7,492 nt of DNA from an uncultured Prevotella sp. Lineage in GTDB: Bacteria > Bacteroidota > Bacteroidia > Bacteroidales > Bacteroidaceae. The notes under the pieces were generated by a model. It was given only the letters and a program-made list of their open reading frames with translations. It did no database searches and was not told the DNA's origin. The DNA lies in the NCBI GenBank assembly GCA_905373605.1, contig CAJPTO010000159.1, forward strand, positions 1 to 7,492. The letters run 5' to 3'. Numbering within the stretch: the first letter of the stretch is position 1; the number at the start of each line of letters is the position of its first letter. Below are positions 1-5,699 of this stretch, piece by piece. The position numbers were made by a program, and so were the translations under genes.

Positions 1-386
1 TCTACCAACACGTCAATCTCGTTGAGCAAAGCCCTTCGGCTTTCGTTCTTCAGCAAAGCCTCGAACGTAAATCCCGTATAGCACCAAATGTCTTTGCTTG
101 TTTGCCGCTTAATCTCCTTGGCCAGCGCTGTAAACGCCTCTGCTTGCAGCATAGGGTCGCCTCCGCTGAACGTAACGTTGGCGAAAGGGTCGGCCTTTAT
201 CACCTTCATGATGCGGCCAACGTTCATTTCTTCACCGCCGCCCCTGCTCCACGACTGCGGATTGTGGCATCCTTCGCATGCATGGGTGCACCCAGCACAA
301 TAAATGCAGGTTCTAAATCCCGGTCCGTCTACGGTGGTGTCTTCTATTATAGACAGCACACGCAGTGTAAAGTTGTCGTTTGCCAT
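1..386 (-). CDS. nrdG: Anaerobic ribonucleotide reductase activating protein (radical SAM), C-terminus cut by window edge
   Basis: This is the activase that uses a 4Fe-4S cluster and S-adenosylmethionine to create the glycyl radical on NrdD in the cytoplasm. Reading from the ATG at 386, 128 codons are visible before the left edge, so the 3' end is missing. The cluster motif CxxxCxxC is visible at residues 33, 37 and 40 (C-T-H-A-C-E-G-C), followed by H-N-P-Q-S-W. NrdG proteins have this spacing, where most radical-SAM enzymes have CxxxCxxC followed by Y or F. Near residue 74 is a T-F-S-G-G-D-P segment, the SAM-binding GGD motif. The start follows from the protein beginning just before the conserved D-G-P-G-F-R segment, and no other ATG lies upstream in the open frame. 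It lies downstream of nrdD on the same strand, 166 bp away, and is probably cotranscribed. No clear Shine-Dalgarno sequence precedes it, which is normal in Bacteroidota. Identification is firm. Confidence 0.95.
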   Translation of the reverse strand, partial: MANDNFTLRVLSIIEDTTVDGPGFRTCIYCAGCTHACEGCHNPQSWSRGGGEEMNVGRIMKVIKADPFANVTFSGGDPMLQAEAFTALAKEIKRQTSKDIWCYTGFTFEALLKNESRRALLNEIDVLV

Positions 387-412
387 TGTGGTGTCGCGTT
401 TATTGTTTTTTA

Positions 413-535
413 AGTTGACGAGTTGACGAGTTGACGAGTTAACGAGTTGACTAGTTGACAAGGCTTTATCGGTTGACAGGTTGACAAGGCTTTACTTGTT
501 GGCAAGCTAGCGAGTTAACGAGTTGACAAGGCTTT
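413..535. repeat. Degenerate 8-bp tandem repeat (AGTTGACG) with a 15-bp higher-order unit
   Basis: Six contiguous octamers run from 413 to 460: AGTTGACG three times, then AGTTAACG, AGTTGACT and AGTTGACA. Two GGTTGACA copies follow at 471-486, and AGTTAACG plus AGTTGACA at 513-528. A longer unit, RGTTGACAAGGCTTT, occurs three times at 453-467, 479-493 and 521-535. The array fills most of the spacer between the nrdD stop and the nrdG start. The unit is not a multiple of three and lies outside both genes. Such arrays can change copy number by slippage, so the intercistronic distance may vary between strains; that is an inference. Confidence 0.9.
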
Positions 536-552
536 GCGTTTGGGTGCACTTC

Positions 553-2766
553 TTAGTCTGTTTCGTGTATCACGCGGTCTTTCAGCTCGGCCAGTTTGCC
601 GCTGTTCCATCTGTCGGTGGTGCCAACAAGGTAGCCCGTTATGCGTTGCAGGCGGTCTATGTGCGTGCTTCCGCATTGCGGACACACCGCCAACCCTGCT
701 TCAGCGTTTTCAAATCCGCAGTCCATACAGCGGTTACGGTTGTGGTTAACGCTGCCATAACCCATGTTATAGTGGTCCATCATGTCAACAACATTCATGA
801 TGGCTTGGGGATTGTGCGTGGCATCGCCGTCCATTTCCACGTAGAAGATGTGTCCGGCGCGCGTCATCTCGTGATAAGGCGCTTCCACCTCGGCCTTATG
901 TCGCGCGCTGCATTTGTAGTACACAGGCACGTGGTTCGAGTTTGTGTAGTAATCGCGGTCGGTAATGCCCTCCAGAACGCCGTATTTCTTGCGGTCCACC
1001 TTGGTGAACTTGCCCGAAAGCCCCTCGGCAGGCGTAGCCAACAAACTGAAGTTGTGGTGATATTTCTCCGAGAACTCGTTGCATCGGCACCGCATGTAGT
1101 CGACAATGCGTAGTCCCAGCTGTTGAGCCTCTTCGCTTTCGCCGTGATGTGCGCCGACTAGTGCTTTCAAACATTCTGCCAATCCGATAAATCCAATGCT
1201 CAATGTGCCTTGGTTGATAACCTTCTCGATGGTGTCGTCGGGCTTAAGTTCTTCTGCTCCTGTCCAAAGGCTGCGCATAAGCAGGGGAAACTGCTTGGCC
1301 AAGGCCGTCTTTTGGAAGTCGTAGCGTTCGTTAAGCTGCCTTGCGGCCACGTCGAGCATGTTGTCTAGCTTGGCAAAGAATTTGTTTATGCGCGCTTCCT
1401 TGTCGGCAATGTCCATGCATTCGATGGCCAAGCGCACGATGTTGATGGTTGAGAACGACAAATTGCCCCTGCCTACCGATGTTTTCATCCCGTATCGGTT
1501 TTCGAAAACGCGTGTTCGGCAGCCCATTGTGGCCACTTCGTGCATGTAACGCTTGGGGTCGTCGGCTTTCCAAGCCTCGCTTTGGTTGAAAGTGGCATCA
1601 AGGTTGAGGAAGTTTGGGAAGAAACGCCGTGCCGTAACCTTGCAAGCCAGCTGGTAAAGGTCGTAGTTGGGGTCGCCGGGAAGATAGTTAACGCCGCGTT
1701 TCTTCTTCCAAATCTGTATGGGGAAGATGGCTGTTTCGCCGTTTCCCACGCCGTTGAAGGTGCTGTTTAGCAGTTCGCGGATGACGCAACGACCCTCTGC
1801 CGACGTATCTGTTCCGTAGTTGATGGACGAGAAAACCACTTGGTTGCCGCCACGCGAGTGGATGGTGTTCATGTTGTGTATGAAGGCCTCCATAGCTTGG
1901 TGCACGCGCGCCACGGTTTTGTTGATGGCGTGTTGTACCATGCGCGTTTCGCCTTCTAAATCTTCGAGCGGACGCTTCAGGTAGTCGCCAATCTCCTTAT
2001 TATATAGGTGTGCGTAATTCTTGCCTGTTAGTTCTTCCAGTGCTTTTAGCTCTTCAACGAAGCTTGCGCGAACGTAAGGGGCGAGGTAGAAGTCGAAAGC
2101 GGGAATGGCTTGTCCGCCATGCATCTCGTTTTGTGCCGTTTCTAGCGATATGCAAGCCAGCACACTGGCCGTCTCGATGCGCTTGGCGGCTCGCGAAGAG
2201 CCGTGTCCGGCCGAGAAACCACGCTCCAAAATGTGGTCCAGTGGATGCTGACAACAAGTGAGCGACTTGGTTGGATAATAGTCTTTATCGTGAATGTGCA
2301 GTTGGTTTTGGCGCACGGCCTCCCTGCTTTCCTCGCTCAGCAGATAGTCGTCGACGAACGGTTTTGTAGTTTCGCTCGAAAATTTCATCATCATTCCCGC
2401 GGGCGTGTCTGCGTTCATGTTGGCGTTTTCGCGCGTAATGTCGTTGTTCTTTACGTTGATTATTTCCAAGAAGATGTCGCGTGTCTTGGCTTTTCTGGCC
2501 ACGCTGCGCTGATTTCGATAGGCGATGTAAGTTCTTGCCACGTCTTTGCGGCTACTTTTCATCAGTTCCAGCTCCACTTGGTTCTGGATGTCTTCCACCG
2601 TCATTTGCGGTTTTCCCGTAAACCCGATGCGATCGGCTATTTGTTGCACCAGTCTTTCGTCTTCGCCCTTGTCGGTGTGAAGCATTGCCTTGCGTACGGC
2701 TGCCATTATCTTTTGCTCGTTAAAGCCAACGATGCGCCCGTCTCTTTTTACAACTGTCTGTATCAT
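553..2766 (-). CDS. nrdD: Anaerobic ribonucleoside-triphosphate reductase, class III (glycyl radical enzyme)
   Basis: It reduces ribonucleoside triphosphates to deoxyribonucleotides in anaerobic cells, using a glycyl radical installed by NrdG. The 737-residue protein has an N-terminal ATP-cone (about residues 2-92, starting V-K-R-D-G-R), the allosteric site that senses ATP/dATP. The large glycyl-radical barrel follows. C171-C172 in S-L-T-C-C-Q and C416 in M-G-C-R-T match the paired active-site cysteines of the family. Near the C-terminus four cysteines (C680, C683, C695, C698) form the expected zinc site. G723 in R-W-N-S-G-K is the expected radical glycine. Length and motif order are those of an intact enzyme. 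The ATG at 2766 is chosen because the ATP-cone begins right after it. nrdG lies downstream on the same strand, separated by a repeat array. A TAnnTTTG box lies about 60 bp upstream. The stop is TAA. No truncation or frameshift is seen. Confidence 0.98.
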   Translation of the reverse strand: MIQTVVKRDGRIVGFNEQKIMAAVRKAMLHTDKGEDERLVQQIADRIGFTGKPQMTVEDIQNQVELELMKSSRKDVARTYIAYRNQRSVARKAKTRDIFLEIINVKNNDITRENANMNADTPAGMMMKFSSETTKPFVDDYLLSEESREAVRQNQLHIHDKDYYPTKSLTCCQHPLDHILERGFSAGHGSSRAAKRIETASVLACISLETAQNEMHGGQAIPAFDFYLAPYVRASFVEELKALEELTGKNYAHLYNKEIGDYLKRPLEDLEGETRMVQHAINKTVARVHQAMEAFIHNMNTIHSRGGNQVVFSSINYGTDTSAEGRCVIRELLNSTFNGVGNGETAIFPIQIWKKKRGVNYLPGDPNYDLYQLACKVTARRFFPNFLNLDATFNQSEAWKADDPKRYMHEVATMGCRTRVFENRYGMKTSVGRGNLSFSTINIVRLAIECMDIADKEARINKFFAKLDNMLDVAARQLNERYDFQKTALAKQFPLLMRSLWTGAEELKPDDTIEKVINQGTLSIGFIGLAECLKALVGAHHGESEEAQQLGLRIVDYMRCRCNEFSEKYHHNFSLLATPAEGLSGKFTKVDRKKYGVLEGITDRDYYTNSNHVPVYYKCSARHKAEVEAPYHEMTRAGHIFYVEMDGDATHNPQAIMNVVDMMDHYNMGYGSVNHNRNRCMDCGFENAEAGLAVCPQCGSTHIDRLQRITGYLVGTTDRWNSGKLAELKDRVIHETD

Positions 2767-2824
2767 GCTCGTGAGGAAATGTATGGGTTAGTTTGTATCT
2801 TTGTTTATTTATATATTGCTGATG

Positions 2825-2832
2825 CAAAGTTA
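2825..2832 (-). promoter_or_regulatory. Bacteroidota-type -7 box for nrdD
   Basis: On the minus strand the bases read TAACTTTG, an exact match to the TAnnTTTG consensus of the primary sigma factor in Bacteroidota. It lies 58 bp before the nrdD ATG, which would give a leader of roughly 50 nt. No convincing TTTG -33 element is seen at the usual spacing, so the assignment rests on the -7 box and its position. Confidence 0.55.
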
Positions 2833-3085
2833 CTTTAAATAACTGATGGTTGTATCTTTTGGATAACTTTTAACGTGTTAAATATTGTCAAGTCATTATG
2901 ACATAAGTAGTTATAATTTTGTTTTGGAAACTTATTAAGATTTAGGCTGTTTGTTGATTTCCAAAATAGGATAATGTTTTCTACGTTTTGTTGCAATAGT
3001 TTTCCTGTTTGGATGTTTCTTGTGAATTGTTTTTGTTGTGTTTTTCCTTTTTGGATAAGGCGTGTTTGTGTCTTGGGTCGTCATA
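2833..3085. promoter_or_regulatory. AT-rich upstream region of nrdD with two candidate operator palindromes
   Basis: No gene is visible in this stretch. Two short palindromes stand out: TTTAAC-GT-GTTAAA at 2869-2882, and GTCAT-T-ATGAC at 2892-2902 within a wider TGTCA...TGACA arrangement. The first is centred roughly 57 bp upstream of the predicted nrdD transcription start, a position where an activator or anaerobic regulator could bind. Neither matches a regulator site that can be named with confidence. The rest is AT-rich sequence with T-runs and no further pattern. Confidence 0.3.
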
Positions 3086-3142
3086 AAAACAAAAGCTAGC
3101 CATGCTCCCAACGGCGAGCATGGCTAGCTTGATGCTTGTTTT
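3086..3142 (-). terminator. Strong hairpin terminator after the anti-sigma-like/Spy-like gene pair
   Basis: A perfect 15-bp stem pairs 3093-3107 with 3116-3130 around an 8-nt loop. The flanking A-run (3086-3092) pairs with TTGTTTT (3136-3142) beyond a 5-nt bulge. Read on the minus strand the stem is followed by TTTTGTTTTTA, a good U-tract, so it should end transcription of the gene whose stop is at 3176, 45 bp before the stem. The U-tract on the plus strand is weaker. It also insulates nrdD, which is read in the same direction, from the genes upstream. Confidence 0.88.
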
Positions 3143-3175
3143 GCCAGCCTTAAAAAGTTTTGGGGCATGGCGTTT

Positions 3176-3589
3176 TCACTTCTTACCCTTAAAAAGTTGT
3201 CGGTGAAACTTGTCTTCTGCCTTAAGAATGCGCAGCACCGTAGTGGCAGGCAACAAGGCAATAAACTTGTTGTGGTAGTCTTTAATCAGTTCTTTCATCT
3301 CCAGTTCCAGTTTGTCTTGTTGCCTGATAGCCTCTGCCGCCCCCTTTTCGTCTGTGGGGTTGGCATGTTTGTAGCGTTTGATTTGTTCGAAAATGTTGCG
3401 TTGTTTCTTTCGAAGTTCACGATAAAGGGTGAAAAACGCCGTGCTTTCAGCTTGCGAAAGCGACGCTTCAGCGGTGATGAATTGTTCCAGTTTCACTTGG
3501 AATTGTTCGGCATCAAACTTCTGTTGTTGTTGAGCCGCCAGGGATAATGCTATGAATGCGAATAATAATGTGAGTAGAGACTTTTTCAT
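3176..3589 (-). CDS. Small secreted helical protein, Spy/CpxP-like (hypothetical)
   Basis: The 137-residue product starts with a typical signal peptide (M-K-K, hydrophobic residues 5-18, Ala-Ala-Gln at 18-20), so it is probably periplasmic or outer-membrane associated. The mature part is predicted almost wholly helical and rich in K, E and Q. It carries A-F-F-T-L-Y-R-E-L-R-K-K-Q-R at 51-64 and, near the end, P-A-T-T-V-L-R-I-L-K-A-E-D-K-F-H-R at 114-130. This pattern of helical segments with an LxxAE near the C-terminus recalls Spy/CpxP-type periplasmic stress proteins, although the match is by general look and not by a definitive motif. It is the second gene of a pair, 6 bp after the membrane protein gene, and is followed by a strong terminator. 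In Bacteroidota such genes often travel with an ECF sigma factor and its membrane regulator, which suggests an envelope-stress role. Function is inferred. Confidence 0.75.
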   Translation of the reverse strand: MKKSLLTLLFAFIALSLAAQQQQKFDAEQFQVKLEQFITAEASLSQAESTAFFTLYRELRKKQRNIFEQIKRYKHANPTDEKGAAEAIRQQDKLELEMKELIKDYHNKFIALLPATTVLRILKAEDKFHRQLFKGKK

Positions 3590-3595
3590 TTCGGT

Positions 3596-3958
3596 TTATA
3601 TTTCAGAGTAACATTCGTAAATGTCTTCGTTGTCCATCATCGTGTAGTCGGCCATTTCGTCTTTGTCTACGGCTGTTGTGGGCATGACGGCAGTGGCATG
3701 TGTTGGTGCTGGTCGTCCCGTAGCCGGCGATTGGTAGCCTGTTGCGAGGTAAGTGGCCACGCCAAACACGGCCGCAAAGATGCTTGCCGCAGCAATGTAT
3801 AGTCGGCGCATTCGGCGAATGGCGTGCTGCTGTTTGGCTTGCTGCTCATTGTGTGCGTCTATTTGTTGCATCACCTTGCGCGGCAAGTTGTTAAAGTAGC
3901 CTTGCGGAACGCAGAAAGGCTGCTTGTTGGTATCGGCAGAATGTTGGTCTTGTTCCAT
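3596..3958 (-). CDS. Single-pass membrane protein, anti-sigma-factor-like (hypothetical)
   Basis: The 120-residue product has no signal peptide. Its cytoplasmic N-terminal part holds F-C-V-P-Q-G-Y-F-N-N-L-P at 15-26, a motif common in short Bacteroidota proteins encoded next to ECF sigma factors. A transmembrane helix covers about residues 53-74 and is preceded by basic residues (RRMRR), which predicts an N-in orientation. The outer tail is Pro/Thr/Ala rich and ends in an acidic segment (M-M-D-N-E-D-I-Y). The family is thought to include regulators of sigma factors, but direct binding is an inference here. It is the first gene of a two-gene operon, 6 bp before the Spy-like gene. The expected sigma factor gene is not found upstream: the next 649 bp hold no recognisable gene. 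The ATG at 3958 is set by an in-frame TAA a short way upstream. Confidence 0.75.
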   Translation of the reverse strand: MEQDQHSADTNKQPFCVPQGYFNNLPRKVMQQIDAHNEQQAKQQHAIRRMRRLYIAAASIFAAVFGVATYLATGYQSPATGRPAPTHATAVMPTTAVDKDEMADYTMMDNEDIYECYSEI

Positions 3959-4052
3959 GATGGGCGTTGTTTTAAGCGTTTATGGCGAATTGGGAGTTCA
4001 TGTTTGGGAATAAATCTTCCGTGGGTATAGTGAGTCGCCACCGACGAAACGA

Positions 4053-4217
4053 AAAGACAAGCCAACAGGCTGCAAGACTGGTTGGCATCTTTCGATGCAA
4101 ACCCCGGCAGGGAATGGCTTTGTAAGGGTAGGATATGCGGAAACATTCGCAGCGACCTGCCTAACAAATGGTGCGACGCGACGCGCCACGAGCCTCTTCG
4201 CGAGCCGGCTTGTCTTT
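4053..4217. other. GC-rich multi-hairpin block closed by an 11-bp inverted repeat
   Basis: AAAGACAAGCC at 4053-4063 pairs perfectly with GGCTTGTCTTT at 4207-4217. Inside lie a hairpin at 4080-4103 (GGTT and GCATC arms, one G-A mismatch, TTTC loop), a stem pairing GGCAGG (4106-4111) with CCTGCC (4156-4161) that encloses a small hairpin at 4136-4151, and a hairpin at 4170-4187 (GGTGCG with CGCGCC). Linkers between these elements are 2 and 8 nt. The layout is that of a multibranched RNA or a repetitive element with secondary structure. The strand cannot be decided and no known RNA family was recognised. Confidence 0.45.
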
Positions 4218-4230
4218 GGATAGTGCATTG

Positions 4231-4267
4231 GGCATGCCACAATGTTTAATGTGTTTTGTGGAATGCC
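4231..4267. repeat. Long hairpin beside the multi-hairpin block
   Basis: GGCAT (4231-4235) and CCACAA (4237-4242) pair with TTGTGG (4256-4261) and ATGCC (4263-4267), giving 11 base pairs interrupted by one G-A mismatch around a 13-nt loop. No U-tract follows on either strand, so it is not a typical terminator. It may belong to the same element as the block at 4053-4217. Confidence 0.55.
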
Positions 4268-4565
4268 GTTTGCAGCCGTCCGTTTCGTTTTTGTCGTTAC
4301 TGCTTTGACGATGGTTGCGGTTAATGGTTTAAGTCGGCGGTTAAAATTTTCTTCCTTGATTACAAATGCCTGATGCTTCGGCCCAAGACATGCACAAATC
4401 GGGTATCTCTTAAGTGCAACTAACGTTTCATCCCTGTTTCCTGTGCTTGTCTTGATTTGTTCTGAAGTTCCATTCTATTGGTATGAAATACGCAGGCGAT
4501 GTGTTTTTAAGCGTTGATTTGTGTTAATTTATTTTAGCTTAGTACATAAGTTTGCTTTTTTTACA

Positions 4566-4573
4566 TACCTTTG
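4566..4573 (+). promoter_or_regulatory. Bacteroidota-type -7 box for the metalloprotease gene
   Basis: TACCTTTG matches the TAnnTTTG consensus and lies 34 bp before the ATG at 4608, giving a short leader. A second match, TAAGTTTG, lies at 4547-4554, so either box could be the active one. No clear TTTG -33 element is seen at the expected spacing for the proximal box. Confidence 0.6.
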
Positions 4574-4607
4574 CCGTACAGTTTACAACACTTTAAAATA
4601 ACTATTT

Positions 4608-5459
4608 ATGAAAAAACTTTTATCACATGTATTTGTTGCAGCACTATGCCTGTTAAGCACAATGCCAGCAATGGCCCAGTTTAACCTCAAAAAAGCCGTT
4701 GGGGGAGCTGCAAAAGCTGTGAAAGCCGCAACGCTTACCGATGCCGATGTGGTTAATTATGTTAAGGAGTACATCGATTGGATGGACAAACACAATCAGG
4801 TTTGCCCCGATGACAACCCCTATGCCCAGCGTTTGAAAAGGCTCACCGCTGGACTAAACAGTGTTGAGGGCATTCCCTTGAACTTCAAAGTGTACTATGT
4901 TGTTGACGTGAATGCCTTTGCATGCGCCGACGGCAGTGTACGCGTGTTCTCTTCCTTGATGGACATCATGACCGATGAAGAGCTTCTTGGCGTTATCGGG
5001 CACGAGATTGGGCACGTTGCACACAAAGATTCCAAGAATGCGTTCCGCACAGCCTTGCTCACTTCTGCATTGAAAGACGGCGTTTCTTCCACAAACGGGA
5101 AGGCTGCTGCACTTACCGACTCGCAGCTTGGCGACTTGGGCGAGGCTCTTCTGAACGCCACTTATTCGCAAAAGCAAGAGAGCAACGCCGATACTTACGG
5201 CTATGACTTCCTGAAGAAAAATGGTAAGAACCCTTGGGCTATTGCCTTGTCGTTCGAAAAGCTTAAGAAGCTCGAAGAAGATGCAGGCTATCAGAAAGAC
5301 AGCAAATGGAAACGCATGTTCTCTTCGCATCCCGACCTGGACAAGCGCATTAAGACCATGAGCGAACGTGCAAAGAAAGACGGATTTGAACGCCCTGAAA
5401 ACAAGATGCCCGAAAAGCCGGCCAACAAGAAAGTGGTTGCAAAGGGCAAGAAGAAATAA
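4608..5459 (+). CDS. Secreted M48-family zinc metalloprotease
   Basis: This is a periplasmic zinc endopeptidase related to the M48 peptidases such as E. coli LoiP and BepA, which cut misfolded envelope proteins. The 283-residue protein has a signal peptide ending A-M-A before Q24. Cys14 lies inside the hydrophobic core without a proper lipobox, so a lipoprotein is unlikely. The catalytic motif H-E-I-G-H is at 132-136, with H132 and H136 as zinc ligands and E133 as catalytic base. The third ligand is E191 in E-S-N-A-D, and S-S-H-P-D-L-D-K-R-I follows near 239, as is usual in the family. V-R-V-F-S-S-L-M at 111-118 corresponds to the strand before the active helix. The C-terminus is a lysine-rich tail (P-A-N-K-K to the end). 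It has a promoter of its own and stands alone between a gene-poor region and a MITE-like spacer. The substrate is unknown. Confidence 0.93.
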   Translation: MKKLLSHVFVAALCLLSTMPAMAQFNLKKAVGGAAKAVKAATLTDADVVNYVKEYIDWMDKHNQVCPDDNPYAQRLKRLTAGLNSVEGIPLNFKVYYVVDVNAFACADGSVRVFSSLMDIMTDEELLGVIGHEIGHVAHKDSKNAFRTALLTSALKDGVSSTNGKAAALTDSQLGDLGEALLNATYSQKQESNADTYGYDFLKKNGKNPWAIALSFEKLKKLEEDAGYQKDSKWKRMFSSHPDLDKRIKTMSERAKKDGFERPENKMPEKPANKKVVAKGKKK

Positions 5460-5477
5460 CCAAGCTGAAACATAACA

Positions 5478-5673
5478 TGGTGGGTTCTAAAAATCGACTT
5501 TGATTTATTTTAGCTCTTAGCTGAACACTTTCGGATGACGATTGAGGTTGTATAGTGCACTAATGCGACTGAAAGCGTAAGCCAAAGATGCCAGGGAAAA
5601 GCGAAATAAGACAGCAAAGGGTAAAATTTCATTCAAGAAAATGACTTTTGTGCGTCATTTTTAGAACCTGCCA
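5478..5673. repeat. Inverted-repeat-bounded spacer, MITE-like
   Basis: The 17-bp arm at 5478-5494 (TGGTGGGTTCTAAAAAT) matches the reverse complement of 5657-5673 (TGGCAGGTTCTAAAAAT) at 15 of 17 positions, including 12 consecutive bases. The arms enclose 162 bp with no gene. The interior contains a perfect 10-bp palindrome, TAGTGCACTA, at 5553-5562. Size and ends fit a miniature inverted-repeat element, but no clear target-site duplication is seen, so this remains a proposal. The stretch between the metalloprotease stop and the next ATG at 5700 holds nothing else recognisable. Confidence 0.45.
5638..5661 (+). terminator. Weak AT-rich hairpin upstream of the first DUF1266 gene
   Basis: AAAATGAC (5638-5645) pairs with GTCATTTT (5654-5661) around an 8-nt loop, and one further T follows. 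It overlaps the right arm of the inverted repeat and lies 38 bp before the ATG at 5700. It could be a weak terminator for the metalloprotease transcript or part of the leader of the next gene. Confidence 0.3.
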
Positions 5674-5699
5674 CACACAAACTTATTAAACACAAGGCT

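Larger units (their letters stand above)
3959..4607. other. Gene-poor divergent intergenic region
   Basis: No convincing gene lies between the divergent anti-sigma-like gene and the metalloprotease gene. About 4020-4270 is visibly more GC-rich and full of inverted repeats, described separately. On the minus strand one frame is free of stops from 4474 to 4001 (158 codons), but its first ATG is at 4240 and the conceptual peptide is very basic with no domain that can be named. From about 4480 the sequence turns AT-rich and carries the promoter of the metalloprotease gene. No TAnnTTTG box was found on the minus strand for the anti-sigma-like operon. Confidence 0.6.

Noticed and set aside
413..535. 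Repeat array as a possible CRISPR
   Set aside because: Units are 8 bp, adjacent or separated by related sequence, without spacers of constant length, and there are no cas genes.
523..1113. 196-codon plus-strand open frame opposite the end of nrdD
   Set aside because: It overlaps the zinc site and glycyl radical region of nrdD on the other strand and begins within the repeat array; its composition is that of an antisense frame.
2795..2820. AT-rich ATATATAA segment before nrdD as an NrdR box
   Set aside because: It matches only the central AT part of the NrdR consensus, lacks the flanking ACAC/GTGT symmetry, and has no second box one or two turns away.
2203..2838. Long open frame on the plus strand opposite the start of nrdD
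   Set aside because: It is the antisense shadow of nrdD, whose reading frame has clear conserved motifs over the same bases; the antisense product shows no domain.
2914..2921. TAATTTTG on the plus strand as a promoter
   Set aside because: The nearest TTG is 26 bp away, outside the usual spacing, and no plus-strand gene follows for about 1.7 kb.
4159..4165. GCCTAAC resembles the core of an integron attC site
   Set aside because: No matching GTTRRRY core is found at a suitable distance, and there is no integrase or gene cassette nearby.
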